In this document: one piece after another, positions 1 through 6,424 of the stretch
How the letters are laid out: every line of letters starts with the position of its first letter
How positions within the stretch are numbered: the stretch's first letter is position 1
Assembly (NCBI GenBank): GCA_016219235.1
Contig: JACRBO010000578.1
Coordinates: 1-8,603 of the forward strand
DNA length: 8,603 nucleotides
Source: Chloroflexota bacterium
Lineage (GTDB): Bacteria; Chloroflexota; Anaerolineae; Fen-1058
Direction of reading: 5' to 3'
Notes under the pieces: model-generated
The model's database searches: none
What the model saw: the letters and a program-made list of their open reading frames with translations, nothing else
What the model was told of the DNA's origin: nothing
Program-made: the position numbers and the translations under genes

Positions 1-1
1 C

Positions 2-1171
2 GACCGGCTGGGCGGCTCACTGCTGTTTCCGTTCTTCGCGCTGTACATCACGCAGAAGTTCAACGTCGGCATGACCGAGGTCGGCGTGCTGTTTGGCCTG
101 TTCTCGATCTCCAGTATCGTGGGCAGCTTTATCGGCGGCGCGCTGACCGATCGGATCGGCCGCCGGACGATGATGATCTTCGGCTTGCTGGCGAGTTCGT
201 TCAGCACGCTGTTGATGGGCTTCGTGGAGACGCTGGAAGTGTTCTACGTGCTGGCGCTGGTCTCCGGCATCTTCACCGACGTGGCCGGCCCGGCGCATCA
301 GGCGATGGTGGCCGATCTGGTGCCGGAGCATAAGCGCGCCGAGGGCTATGGCATCATCCGTGTGGGCTTCAATCTGGCCGTGACGATCGGCCCGGCGATT
401 GGCGGCTTCCTGGCGGCGCAGTCGTACTTGCTGCTGTTCATCACGGATGCCGTGATCAGCAGCATCACGGCCTTGATTGTGTTTTCGTTCTTGAAAGAAA
501 CCCGGCCTAAGCTGGCATCAGGCGAGAAGCAGGAAAGCGTGGGGACAACCTTCCGCGGTTATGGCGTGGTGCTGCGTGACACCTCGTTTATGCTGTTCCT
601 GGGGGCCTCGCTGTTGATGGTGCTGGTGTATATGAACATGAACACCACCCTGGGCGTGTACCTGCGCGATGTACATCGTGTGCCGGAGAGCGGCTACGGC
701 GCGCTGCTGAGTATCAACGCGCTGATGGTGGTGGTGCTGCAATTCCCCATCACGCGCGCCATCCGCGACAGGACACCGCTGATCATGATGGCCTTCGGGG
801 CAGCGCTGTATGCGATCGGGTTTGCGATGTACGGCTTCGTGAGCGGCTACGCGGCGTTCGTGTTCGCGATGGTGATCATCACCTTTGGCGAGATGGTGGT
901 GTCACCGGTGGCACAATCGCTGACGGCGGCCTTTGCGCCGGAAGATATGCGTGGCCGGTACATGGCGGTCTTCGGCTTCTCGTGGGGTATTCCGTTCATG
1001 GTCGGGCCGTTGCTGGCGGGCGTGGTGCTGGATAACTTCAATCCCAATTTCCTGTGGTATGCGGCGGGTATCATCGGGGTGCTGGCGACGCTGGGCTTCT
1101 TGTATTTGCAGCGGCGCACCCACGGTCTGGAGATGCGGGCGGCGGCGACGGCGGCTGCGCAGGAAGCGTAA
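2..1171 (+). CDS. Major facilitator superfamily transporter, 5'-truncated by the window
   Basis: This is an inner-membrane secondary transporter of the major facilitator superfamily, probably of the 12-helix drug:proton antiporter-like type. The frame is open from base 2, giving 389 visible residues; family members usually have about 400-430, so perhaps 10-40 N-terminal residues are missing. The first visible residues (GGSLLFPFFALYIT) read as the end of helix 1, so the ATG at 71 is internal and not the start. The hallmark loop 2-3 motif A is clear (GGALTDRIGRRT, encoded near 137-172). Hydrophobic segments alternate with short charged loops through the whole frame. A second family-like block, PEDMRGRYMAVFG followed by a GP-containing helix, lies near 940-1030. 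The tail after the last helix is short and Ala-rich. The substrate cannot be read from the sequence. Two hairpins follow the stop codon, so it is probably the last gene of its transcript. The family call is secure; export versus uptake is not. Confidence 0.9.
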   Translation, partial: DRLGGSLLFPFFALYITQKFNVGMTEVGVLFGLFSISSIVGSFIGGALTDRIGRRTMMIFGLLASSFSTLLMGFVETLEVFYVLALVSGIFTDVAGPAHQAMVADLVPEHKRAEGYGIIRVGFNLAVTIGPAIGGFLAAQSYLLLFITDAVISSITALIVFSFLKETRPKLASGEKQESVGTTFRGYGVVLRDTSFMLFLGASLLMVLVYMNMNTTLGVYLRDVHRVPESGYGALLSINALMVVVLQFPITRAIRDRTPLIMMAFGAALYAIGFAMYGFVSGYAAFVFAMVIITFGEMVVSPVAQSLTAAFAPEDMRGRYMAVFGFSWGIPFMVGPLLAGVVLDNFNPNFLWYAAGIIGVLATLGFLYLQRRTHGLEMRAAATAAAQEA

Positions 1172-1190
1172 GTATAGGTCCAGCAGAGGC

Positions 1191-1226
1191 GGCTCCCACG
1201 CCGCCGGATACGCGGGCGTGGGAACC
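1191..1226 (+). repeat. Imperfect hairpin downstream of the transporter gene
   Basis: Arms of 12 bases (1191-1202 GGCTCCCACGCC and 1215-1226 GGCGTGGGAACC) pair with one mismatch around a 12-base loop. No uninterrupted T-run follows directly, only T-rich CGCTTTGCTTT. It could be a weak terminator or an mRNA 3'-end stabiliser for the transporter transcript. It lies about 20 bases after the stop codon. Confidence 0.55.
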
Positions 1227-1248
1227 CGCTTTGCTTTGGATGGGCTAG

Positions 1249-1280
1249 CCGACCGTGTCCAGCCGACACGGTCGGTTTTG
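1249..1280 (+). terminator. Intrinsic terminator after the transporter gene
   Basis: A perfect 10-base stem, CCGACCGTGT (1249-1258) with ACACGGTCGG (1266-1275), encloses a 7-base loop and is followed by TTTTG. This is the classic GC-rich hairpin plus T-run of a Rho-independent terminator. It separates the transporter transcript from the kinase fusion gene. The next promoter box begins only 17 bases after the stem. Confidence 0.8.
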
Positions 1281-1292
1281 TGTTGCCTGCGG

Positions 1293-1298
1293 TATAAT
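1293..1298 (+). promoter_or_regulatory. Probable sigma-70-type -10 box for the kinase fusion gene
   Basis: A perfect TATAAT lies 35 bases upstream of the ATG at 1333, in the context GCGGTATAATCG. No good -35 hexamer is present at 16-18 bases spacing; that position overlaps the right arm of the preceding terminator (around 1270-1276). The start site would be near 1305, giving a short leader of about 28 bases. A strong Shine-Dalgarno AAGGAG (1321-1326) sits six bases before the ATG and fixes the translation start. Confidence 0.6.
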
Positions 1299-1332
1299 CG
1301 CCCCGAACCTTTAGCCTCGCAAGGAGCACAAC

Positions 1333-3255
1333 ATGAAGATCTTCGTCCCCGGCCGCATCTGCCTGTTTGGTGAACACTCCGATTGGGCGGGCGGCCATCG
1401 CCGCATCAATGCCGACATCGAAAAAGGCTACACGCTGATCAGCGGCACGAATCAAGGGATTTATGCCGAGGTCGAGCCGCATCCCACTTCGCTCGTGTTG
1501 TCATCGACCGCGCCCGATGGGACGATCATCGGCCCGTACGATATCCCGATGGAACCGAAGGCGCTCCTCGAAGAAGCGGAGCGGGGCGGCTTCTGGAGCT
1601 ACATGGCGGGCGTGGCCTATCAGGTGGCGACGAACTATCGGGTGCGGGGGCTGATCATTCACAATACGTGCACGGATTTGCCGATGAAAAAAGGCTTATC
1701 CTCAAGCGCGGCGATCTGCGTGTTGACGGCGCGGGCGTTCAATCGCATCTACGATCTCAAGTTGACCACACGCGGCGAGATGGAACTGGCCTATATGGGC
1801 GAGATCACCACGCCCTCGCGCTGTGGCCGCATGGATCAAGGCTGCGCCTTTGGCACGCGGCCGGTGTTGATGACGTACGACGGCGACTTGCTGGACACGC
1901 AAGAACTGCAAGTCAACAGCGAACTGTACTTCGTCATCGTCGATCTGCACGCGAAGAAAGACACGATGGAGATTCTCAACAAACTCAATCGTTGCTATCC
2001 GTTTGCGGAAACCGAGATTGAGCGCGGCGTGCAAGAGTTGCTCGGGCCGATCAACAAGCGCATCGTGCATCAGGCGCTGGATGCATTGAAAGCGGGTGAT
2101 GCGCCAAAGTTGGGCGCGTTGATGGTGGAGGCGCAAGCCTTCTTCGATCGCTACGCCACACCCGCCTGTCCCGAAGAACTCACGTCGCCCGTGCTGCACA
2201 AAGTGCTGGCGTATGAGCCGCTCAAAGCGCATGTCTGGGGTGGCAAGGGTGTCGGTTCGCAGGGCGACGGCACCGCGCAATTTTTGGCGCGCAGCGAAGC
2301 CGATCAACAGGCGGTGATGGAGATCATCGAACGCGACTTAGGCATGGAGTGTCACACACTGTCGCTGAAGCCGGGTCGCAAAGTGCGCAAGGCGTTGATT
2401 CCGGCGGCGGGCTTTGGGACGCGATTATTCCCGGCGACGAAAGCGACCAAGAAAGAGTTATTCCCCGTCATCGATCGCGACGGCGTGGCGAAGCCGGCCA
2501 TTCTCTACATCGTCGAAGAGGCGCTGAATGCGGGCATCGAAGAAGTCGTCATCATCGTGCAAGAAAATGATCTGGCCGATTTCCGCTCGTTCTTCAATAC
2601 ACAGATTTCGATCGAGAACTACAACAAGTTGCCGCGTCACTTCCAGGACTATGCGCGGCGCTTGCTCGAAATCGGGCGGCACGTCACCTTTATCACACAA
2701 AACGTGCAGGACGGCTTCGGCCACGCGGTGTATTGCGCCCGCGAAGCGATCGGCCACGAGCCGTTCCTGCTGATGCTGGGCGATCACCTGTATCGCTCGA
2801 ATACGGATCGTTCGTGCGCGCAGCAACTGCTGGATGCGTATCAAGAACACGGCCTCAGTGTGGTAGGGTTGCGCCGCACGCCGGAAGAAGCCATCGCGGC
2901 GTTTGGCACGGCGACCGGTATCTGGCTGGAGGCCAATCGGGTGTTGAACATCACCGAATTTGCCGAGAAGCCCACGGTCGATTATGCGCGCGAGCATCTC
3001 TTCATCAGCGGCCTGCCGGAAGGTGAATACTTGACGTTGTTCGGGCAGTACATCATCAAGCCGCAAATCTTTGGCTACCTCGAAGAGAATATCACCAACA
3101 ACGTGCGCGAGCGGGGCGAATTTCAGTTGACCTCATGCCTCGATCGTTTACGGCAAGAGGCCGGCTTCCACGGCGTCGTCATCGATGGGCGGCGCTTCGA
3201 CATCGGTCTGCCGGAGCATTATCTGGAGACGCTGCGTACTTTTCGCGACGAGTAA
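1333..3255 (+). CDS. Bifunctional sugar kinase (GHMP family) - UDP-sugar pyrophosphorylase (GalU-like) fusion
   Basis: A 640-residue cytoplasmic protein with two enzyme domains. Residues 1-345 are a GHMP sugar kinase. Motif 1 (6-21, PGRICLFGEHSDWAGG) matches the galactokinase signature; R8 corresponds to the catalytic Arg, and E14, H15 and D17 to the sugar-binding residues. The ATP-binding loop is 117-127 (PMKKGLSSSAA), the catalytic-Asp motif is RMDQ with D168, and motif 3 is 304-314 (GKGVGSQGDGT). Residues 351-640 are a GalU-like nucleotidyltransferase: the nucleotide loop starts at 357 (PAAGFGTR) and runs into TKATKKELFPV; then K387-P388, GFGHAV (461-466), metal Asp D484 (LGDH), EKP (545-547), EFQLT (596-600) and D623 (FDIG). 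The linker is only a few residues. The inferred reaction is sugar to sugar-1-phosphate (ATP), then UDP-sugar (UTP). The sugar is unknown; galactose, glucuronate or arabinose are possible. Fkp/FKGP proteins have the opposite domain order. AAGGAG supports the start. Domain calls are firm; the substrate is open. Confidence 0.9.
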   Translation: MKIFVPGRICLFGEHSDWAGGHRRINADIEKGYTLISGTNQGIYAEVEPHPTSLVLSSTAPDGTIIGPYDIPMEPKALLEEAERGGFWSYMAGVAYQVATNYRVRGLIIHNTCTDLPMKKGLSSSAAICVLTARAFNRIYDLKLTTRGEMELAYMGEITTPSRCGRMDQGCAFGTRPVLMTYDGDLLDTQELQVNSELYFVIVDLHAKKDTMEILNKLNRCYPFAETEIERGVQELLGPINKRIVHQALDALKAGDAPKLGALMVEAQAFFDRYATPACPEELTSPVLHKVLAYEPLKAHVWGGKGVGSQGDGTAQFLARSEADQQAVMEIIERDLGMECHTLSLKPGRKVRKALIPAAGFGTRLFPATKATKKELFPVIDRDGVAKPAILYIVEEALNAGIEEVVIIVQENDLADFRSFFNTQISIENYNKLPRHFQDYARRLLEIGRHVTFITQNVQDGFGHAVYCAREAIGHEPFLLMLGDHLYRSNTDRSCAQQLLDAYQEHGLSVVGLRRTPEEAIAAFGTATGIWLEANRVLNITEFAEKPTVDYAREHLFISGLPEGEYLTLFGQYIIKPQIFGYLEENITNNVRERGEFQLTSCLDRLRQEAGFHGVVIDGRRFDIGLPEHYLETLRTFRDE

Positions 3256-3264
3256 CAAAGCCTC

Positions 3265-3317
3265 ACGCAAAGCCGCAAAGAAGCAAAGAAAAAGCCTTGA
3301 GACCTTTGCGTCTTTGC
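3265..3317. repeat. Inverted repeat built from GCAAAG tandem units
   Basis: Three tandem 8-base units ending in GCAAAG lie at 3265-3288 (ACGCAAAG, CCGCAAAG, AAGCAAAG). They are answered by two CTTTGC units at 3304-3317. The 14-base arms 3275-3288 and 3304-3317 pair with one mismatch around a 15-base loop. It begins ten bases after the stop of the fusion gene, so it may end or stabilise that mRNA, but there is no T-run. From memory, CGCAAAG-type repeats are common dispersed intergenic elements in several phyla. Confidence 0.65.
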
Positions 3318-3369
3318 TTCTGCCCGTGTCCGCATAGTGGCGGGCCGCTGGCGTGCGTGAGACTTCTGT

Positions 3370-3406
3370 AAGCACCGATAGGTCAAACCAGCCTATCGGT
3401 GCTTTT
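3370..3406 (+). terminator. Strong intrinsic terminator between the fusion gene and xylA
   Basis: Perfect 12-base arms, AGCACCGATAGG (3371-3382) and CCTATCGGTGCT (3392-3403), enclose a 9-base loop. The right arm runs into TTT, and A3370 can add one more pair. It lies about 115 bases after the fusion gene stop and isolates that gene from the xylose cluster. The A before the left arm is not part of an A-run, so termination on the opposite strand is less likely. Confidence 0.85.
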
Positions 3407-3438
3407 CGATGTGTGAATCTCTTAATTATCGGGAGCAG

Positions 3439-3452
3439 GTGACAAACATCAC
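3439..3452. promoter_or_regulatory. Candidate Crp/Fnr-family binding site upstream of xylA
   Basis: GTGA at 3439-3442, a 6-base spacer and TCAC at 3449-3452 form the GTGA-N6-TCAC core recognised by Crp/Fnr-family regulators. The outer consensus positions (T before, A after) are not met, being G on both sides. Its centre (3445.5) is about 65 bases upstream of a start site set by a TAGAAT box at 3499-3504, or about 33-39 bases upstream if the TATAGT/TACTAT region is the -10. Catabolite control of a xylose operon would make sense, but a match this short can arise by chance. Confidence 0.4.
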
Positions 3453-3464
3453 GCGGAAAACATG

Positions 3465-3522
3465 ACTATAGTACTATTTGTCGGCCGGGAATTGGGCATA
3501 GAATGAGTCTAATTTGGCGAAT
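3465..3522 (+). promoter_or_regulatory. Probable xylA promoter/operator region
   Basis: Two -10-like boxes are present: TATAGT at 3467-3472 and TAGAAT at 3499-3504, the latter with a poor TTGTCG -35 at 3478-3483 (15-base spacing). Neither is a strong consensus promoter. Two overlapping perfect palindromes sit here, ACTATAGT (3465-3472) and ATAGTACTAT (3468-3477). A near-palindrome, ATTTGGCGAAT (3512-3522, one mismatched pair), lies just downstream of the second box. Either could be the operator of the ROK repressor encoded at 6425-7684. xylA has AGGAG at 3557-3561, eight bases before its ATG. Confidence 0.4.
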
Positions 3523-3569
3523 GGATAAACAAACCTTCCCCGCCCACACTTCTTTCAGGAGCAAAGCCA

Positions 3570-4739
3570 ATGTCCTCTCAGTATCAACCCAAACCCGAAC
3601 ATAAATTTACCTTTGGCCTGTGGACCGTCGGCAACCCCGGCGGCGATCCGTTTGGCAAGGCCGTGCGATCGGCGTTGACGCCCGTTCAGATCGTTCACCT
3701 GCTGGCTGAAGTCGGCGCGTGGGGCGTAAACTTCCATGACAACGACCTCGTCCCGATCGATGCCACACCCGCCCAGCGTGATCAGATCGTGGCCGATTTC
3801 AAGCAGGCGCTGAACGACACCGGCCTCTGCGTGCCGATGGCGACCACCAACCTCTTCTACGATCCTGCCTTCCGCGACGGCGCGTTCACCAGCAACGATC
3901 CCAAGGTGCGTGCCTACGCTCTGCACAAGACCATGCGCGCTATCGATCTGGGCGTGGAGTTGGGCGCGAAGACCTATGTGTTCTGGGGCGGCCGTGAAGG
4001 CGCCGAGACCGATTCCGGCAAGAGCGCGCTCGATTCGGGTAAGCGCTTCGCTGAAGCATTGAATTTCCTGTGCGAATACGCCCTCGACAACAAATATGAT
4101 CTGAAGTTTGCGTTGGAAGCCAAGCCGAATGAACCGCGCGGCGACATCTATTTGCCGACGACGGGCGCGATGCTGGGCTTCATCGCCACCCTCGATCATC
4201 CCGAGATGGTGGGCGTCAATCCGGAGATGGCGCACGAGCACATGGCCGGCCTCAACTTTATGCACGCCGTGGCGCAGGCGTGGGGCGCGGGCAAGTTATT
4301 CCACATCGACCTCAACGATCAGAACTACGCGCGCTACGATCAAGATTTGCGCTTCGGTTCGCAGAACATCAAGGCCGCTTTCTATCTGGTCAAGTTCCTC
4401 GAAGAGGTCGGCTATTCTGGTTCGCGCCACTTCGACGCGCACGCCTATCGCACCGACAACCTCGACGGCGTGAAGGCCTTCGCGCGCGGCTGCATGCGCA
4501 CCTACTTGATCCTCAAAGAGAAGGCCGAGCAGTTCAACGCTGATCCGGAAATTCAAGGCTTGTTGACAGAGATTAACGCCGACGACGGCTCGCTGGCGGA
4601 GTTCACCGGCGCATACTCGACCGGCAAAGCGGCGGCCCTGAAGGCCCGTGAGTTCGATCGAGCGGCGTTGGGCCAGCGCGGGATGCCGTATGAGAAGTTG
4701 GATCAACTGACGATTGATCTGCTGCTGGGTGTTCGATAA
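3570..4739 (+). CDS. xylA: Xylose isomerase, short class I (Streptomyces type)
   Basis: A cytoplasmic, metal-dependent isomerase that converts D-xylose to D-xylulose, the first step of the isomerase route. Its 389 residues match the short class I enzymes (about 385-395), which lack the N-terminal extension of class II. It starts with the typical FTFGLWTVG stretch. Active-site residues are all visible at an offset of +2 from Streptomyces numbering: H56 and D59 (FHDND), F96 (NLFYDP, subunit-interface aromatic), W139 (WGGREG), E183 and K185 (ALEAKP), E219 and H222 (NPEMAHE), D247, D257 and D259 (HIDLNDQN through DQDLRFG) and D289 (HFDAHAY). It should therefore be an active tetramer binding two divalent metals (Mg, Mn or Co). 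AGGAG eight bases upstream supports the ATG. It is the first gene of a three-gene + strand cluster with xylB and a ROK repressor. The assignment is very secure. Confidence 0.97.
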   Translation: MSSQYQPKPEHKFTFGLWTVGNPGGDPFGKAVRSALTPVQIVHLLAEVGAWGVNFHDNDLVPIDATPAQRDQIVADFKQALNDTGLCVPMATTNLFYDPAFRDGAFTSNDPKVRAYALHKTMRAIDLGVELGAKTYVFWGGREGAETDSGKSALDSGKRFAEALNFLCEYALDNKYDLKFALEAKPNEPRGDIYLPTTGAMLGFIATLDHPEMVGVNPEMAHEHMAGLNFMHAVAQAWGAGKLFHIDLNDQNYARYDQDLRFGSQNIKAAFYLVKFLEEVGYSGSRHFDAHAYRTDNLDGVKAFARGCMRTYLILKEKAEQFNADPEIQGLLTEINADDGSLAEFTGAYSTGKAAALKAREFDRAALGQRGMPYEKLDQLTIDLLLGVR

Positions 4740-4745
4740 ACAACG

Positions 4746-4803
4746 TGATGAGTGACGAGTGACGAGTGAAGGCCGTTTCTCACTCGTCACTCGTTACTCG
4801 TCA
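4746..4803 (+). repeat. 24-base-pair hairpin of inverted heptamer repeats between xylA and xylB
   Basis: The left arm 4746-4769 and right arm 4780-4803 pair over 24 bases around a 10-base loop; as RNA every position pairs if two G-U wobbles are allowed. The left arm is three tandem heptamers (ATGAGTG, ACGAGTG, ACGAGTG) and the right arm three matching ones (CACTCGT, CACTCGT, TACTCGT). It starts 6 bases after the xylA stop and ends 7 bases before the xylB ribosome-binding site (GGGGAG, 4811-4816). No T-run follows, so a simple terminator is unlikely. mRNA processing or stabilisation giving more XylA than XylB, or a dispersed repeat, are the main options. Confidence 0.8.
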
Positions 4804-4822
4804 TTGATTCGGGGAGTCACGC

Positions 4823-6346
4823 ATGTCCCTTCTTCTCGGTATCGACGTCTCCACCACCGGCGCGAAAGCGCTGTTGATTGACGAGCGCGGCAGCGTCATC
4901 GCCACGCACACCACGGAATATCCGCTCTCGACGCCGAAGCCGCTGTGGTCGGAACAAGATCCGATCGATTGGTGGCAGGGTACGGTCGCCAGCGTTCAGG
5001 CCGCGTTGAGTAAAGCGAATCGATCGGGCGAGGAAGTCACCGCGATTGGCCTGACGGGCCAGATGCACGGCCTGGTCATGCTCGATAAAGCTGATCGCAT
5101 TTTGCGGCCGGCGATTTTGTGGAACGATCAGCGCACCGGCGCGCAATGCGCGGAAATCACCAAAAAAGTGGGCGGGATCGATCGGTTGTTGCAACTGACC
5201 GGCAATCAGGTGCTGCCCGGTTTCACCGCGCCCAAGATCGTGTGGGTGCGCGAGAACGAGCCGCAGATTTTTGATCAGACAACGCACATTCTCTTGCCCA
5301 AAGACTATGTGCGTTTTTGTTTGACGGGCGAATACGCCACCGAAGTGTCTGATGCGTCGGGCATGTCGCTGCTGGATGTGGCGAATCGACGCTGGTCGGA
5401 CGAGATGCTGAGCGCGCTCGATATTCCGCGTGAGTGGCTGCCCGTCTGCACCGAATCTGATGTGGTGTCGGGCCGCATCAGCGCGAGCGCGGCGAAGGCC
5501 ACCGGCTTGAAAGAGGGCACGTCCGTCGTGGGCGGTGGCGGCGATCAGGCCGCGCAAGCCGTGGGCAGCGGCATCGTGAAGGCGGGTGTGATCTCGGTTA
5601 CGTCGGGCACCAGCGGCGTCGTGTTCGCGCACAGCGATCATTACGCGGCCGAAGCGCAAGGACGCTTGCACGCCTTCTGCCATGCCGTCCCCGGCAAGTG
5701 GCACTACATGGGCGTGATGTTGTCCGCGGGTGGATCATTCCGCTGGCTGCGTGATTCGGTGGGCGAGATGGAGAAAGCCGCCGCGAAGTTGATCGATGTT
5801 GATCCGTATGAATTGCTCACGCAAGAAGCGGCGCTCACGCCGGTGGGCAGTGAGGGGCTGTTGTTCCTGCCATACCTCACCGGCGAGCGCACACCGTACC
5901 CCGATCCGCAGGCGCGCGGCGCATTTGTGGGCTTAACGCTGCGACACGGCAAAGGTCACCTGATTCGATCGGTGTTGGAAGGCGTGTCGTTTGGCCTGCG
6001 AGACAGCCTCGAACTGATCAAAGGATTGGGCGTGCCGATCGAGCAGGTGCGAGCATCCGGTGGCGGGGCGCGCAGCGCCGTGTGGCGGCAGATTCAGGCC
6101 GATGTGTTTGGCGCGGAACTGGTGTTGGTCAACGTCACCGAAGGCGCGGCGTTTGGTGCGGCATTGCTGGCCGGCGTCGGCGCGGGCGCATTCAACAGCG
6201 TCGATGAAGCGGTGGCCGCCACGATCAAGATCACCGATCGGACGGCGCCGATTGCCGCCAATGCCGCGAAGTACGAGCGTTTGTATCCGTCGTATCGCGC
6301 GTTGTATCCGGCGTTGAAAGACACGTTCCACTCGTTGCCAGTGTGA
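4823..6346 (+). CDS. xylB: Xylulokinase (FGGY family)
   Basis: A cytoplasmic ATP-dependent kinase that makes D-xylulose 5-phosphate from D-xylulose, feeding the pentose phosphate pathway. Its 507 residues fit the family (about 480-510). The N-terminal phosphate-binding segment is at 6-20 (GIDVSTTGAKALLID, D8). The substrate motif QMHG is at 80-83 and WNDQR at 100-104. The catalytic base is D241 in GGGGDQAAQAVG, followed by TSGTSGV (260-266). The second FGGY domain shows GERTPYPDPQARGAF (354-368) and the ATP-side signature ASGGGARSAVWRQI (411-424). The MHG motif and GGGGDQ loop favour xylulose over glycerol or gluconate. GGGGAG lies six bases before the ATG. The gene ends with two in-frame stops, TGA then TAA. 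It lies 83 bases after xylA and 78 before the repressor gene, consistent with one operon. Very secure. Confidence 0.96.
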   Translation: MSLLLGIDVSTTGAKALLIDERGSVIATHTTEYPLSTPKPLWSEQDPIDWWQGTVASVQAALSKANRSGEEVTAIGLTGQMHGLVMLDKADRILRPAILWNDQRTGAQCAEITKKVGGIDRLLQLTGNQVLPGFTAPKIVWVRENEPQIFDQTTHILLPKDYVRFCLTGEYATEVSDASGMSLLDVANRRWSDEMLSALDIPREWLPVCTESDVVSGRISASAAKATGLKEGTSVVGGGGDQAAQAVGSGIVKAGVISVTSGTSGVVFAHSDHYAAEAQGRLHAFCHAVPGKWHYMGVMLSAGGSFRWLRDSVGEMEKAAAKLIDVDPYELLTQEAALTPVGSEGLLFLPYLTGERTPYPDPQARGAFVGLTLRHGKGHLIRSVLEGVSFGLRDSLELIKGLGVPIEQVRASGGGARSAVWRQIQADVFGAELVLVNVTEGAAFGAALLAGVGAGAFNSVDEAVAATIKITDRTAPIAANAAKYERLYPSYRALYPALKDTFHSLPV

Positions 6347-6348
6347 TA

Positions 6349-6413
6349 AGACCTGTCAGGTGACGCATCGAAGGCGTGAACATCAGTAACCGCTTGCGCC
6401 ACCTGACAGGTCT
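6349..6413. repeat. Long inverted repeat with palindromic arms between xylB and the ROK gene
   Basis: Perfect 14-base arms at 6349-6362 and 6400-6413 are separated by 37 bases. Each arm contains an 11-base perfect palindrome about a central base: ACCTGTCAGGT (6351-6361) and ACCTGACAGGT (6401-6411). The left arm overlaps the second stop codon of xylB and the right arm touches the AAGG ribosome-binding site (6414-6417). Two palindromes just before a repressor gene look like paired autoregulatory operators. As RNA the 14-bp stem could also affect translation. From memory, ACCTGTCAGGT-like repeats are also dispersed elements in some genomes. Confidence 0.7.
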
Positions 6414-6424
6414 AAGGCCATGCC

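Noticed and set aside
71..1171. ATG at 71 as the true start of the transporter
   Set aside because: The frame stays open to the left edge, and the 23 residues before the ATG are transporter-like (end of helix 1 and its loop). No ribosome-binding site precedes the ATG.
1702..2307. Long minus-strand open frame opposite the kinase domain
   Set aside because: It is antisense to a domain with intact active-site motifs, its translation is His/Arg/Gln-rich with no recognisable family, and it fits the mirror frame of a GC-rich gene.
3436..3443. CAGGTGAC shared between the xylA upstream region and 6357-6364 as a common operator
   Set aside because: It is a single 8-base match in different contexts, one inside a Crp-like site and the other at the edge of a palindrome. 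Chance is an adequate explanation.
3555..4265. Minus-strand 236-codon open frame opposite xylA
   Set aside because: xylA on the + strand is fully supported by every catalytic residue; the antisense product matches no family and starts inside another gene.
4746..4803. The heptamer hairpin as a CRISPR array or an intrinsic terminator
   Set aside because: The units are inverted and have no spacers, so it is not CRISPR. No T-run follows the stem, so a standard Rho-independent terminator is unlikely.
4817..5704. Minus-strand 295-codon open frame opposite xylB
   Set aside because: Same reason: it mirrors a secure xylulokinase gene and its product is rich in Arg, His and Gln without any domain I recognise.
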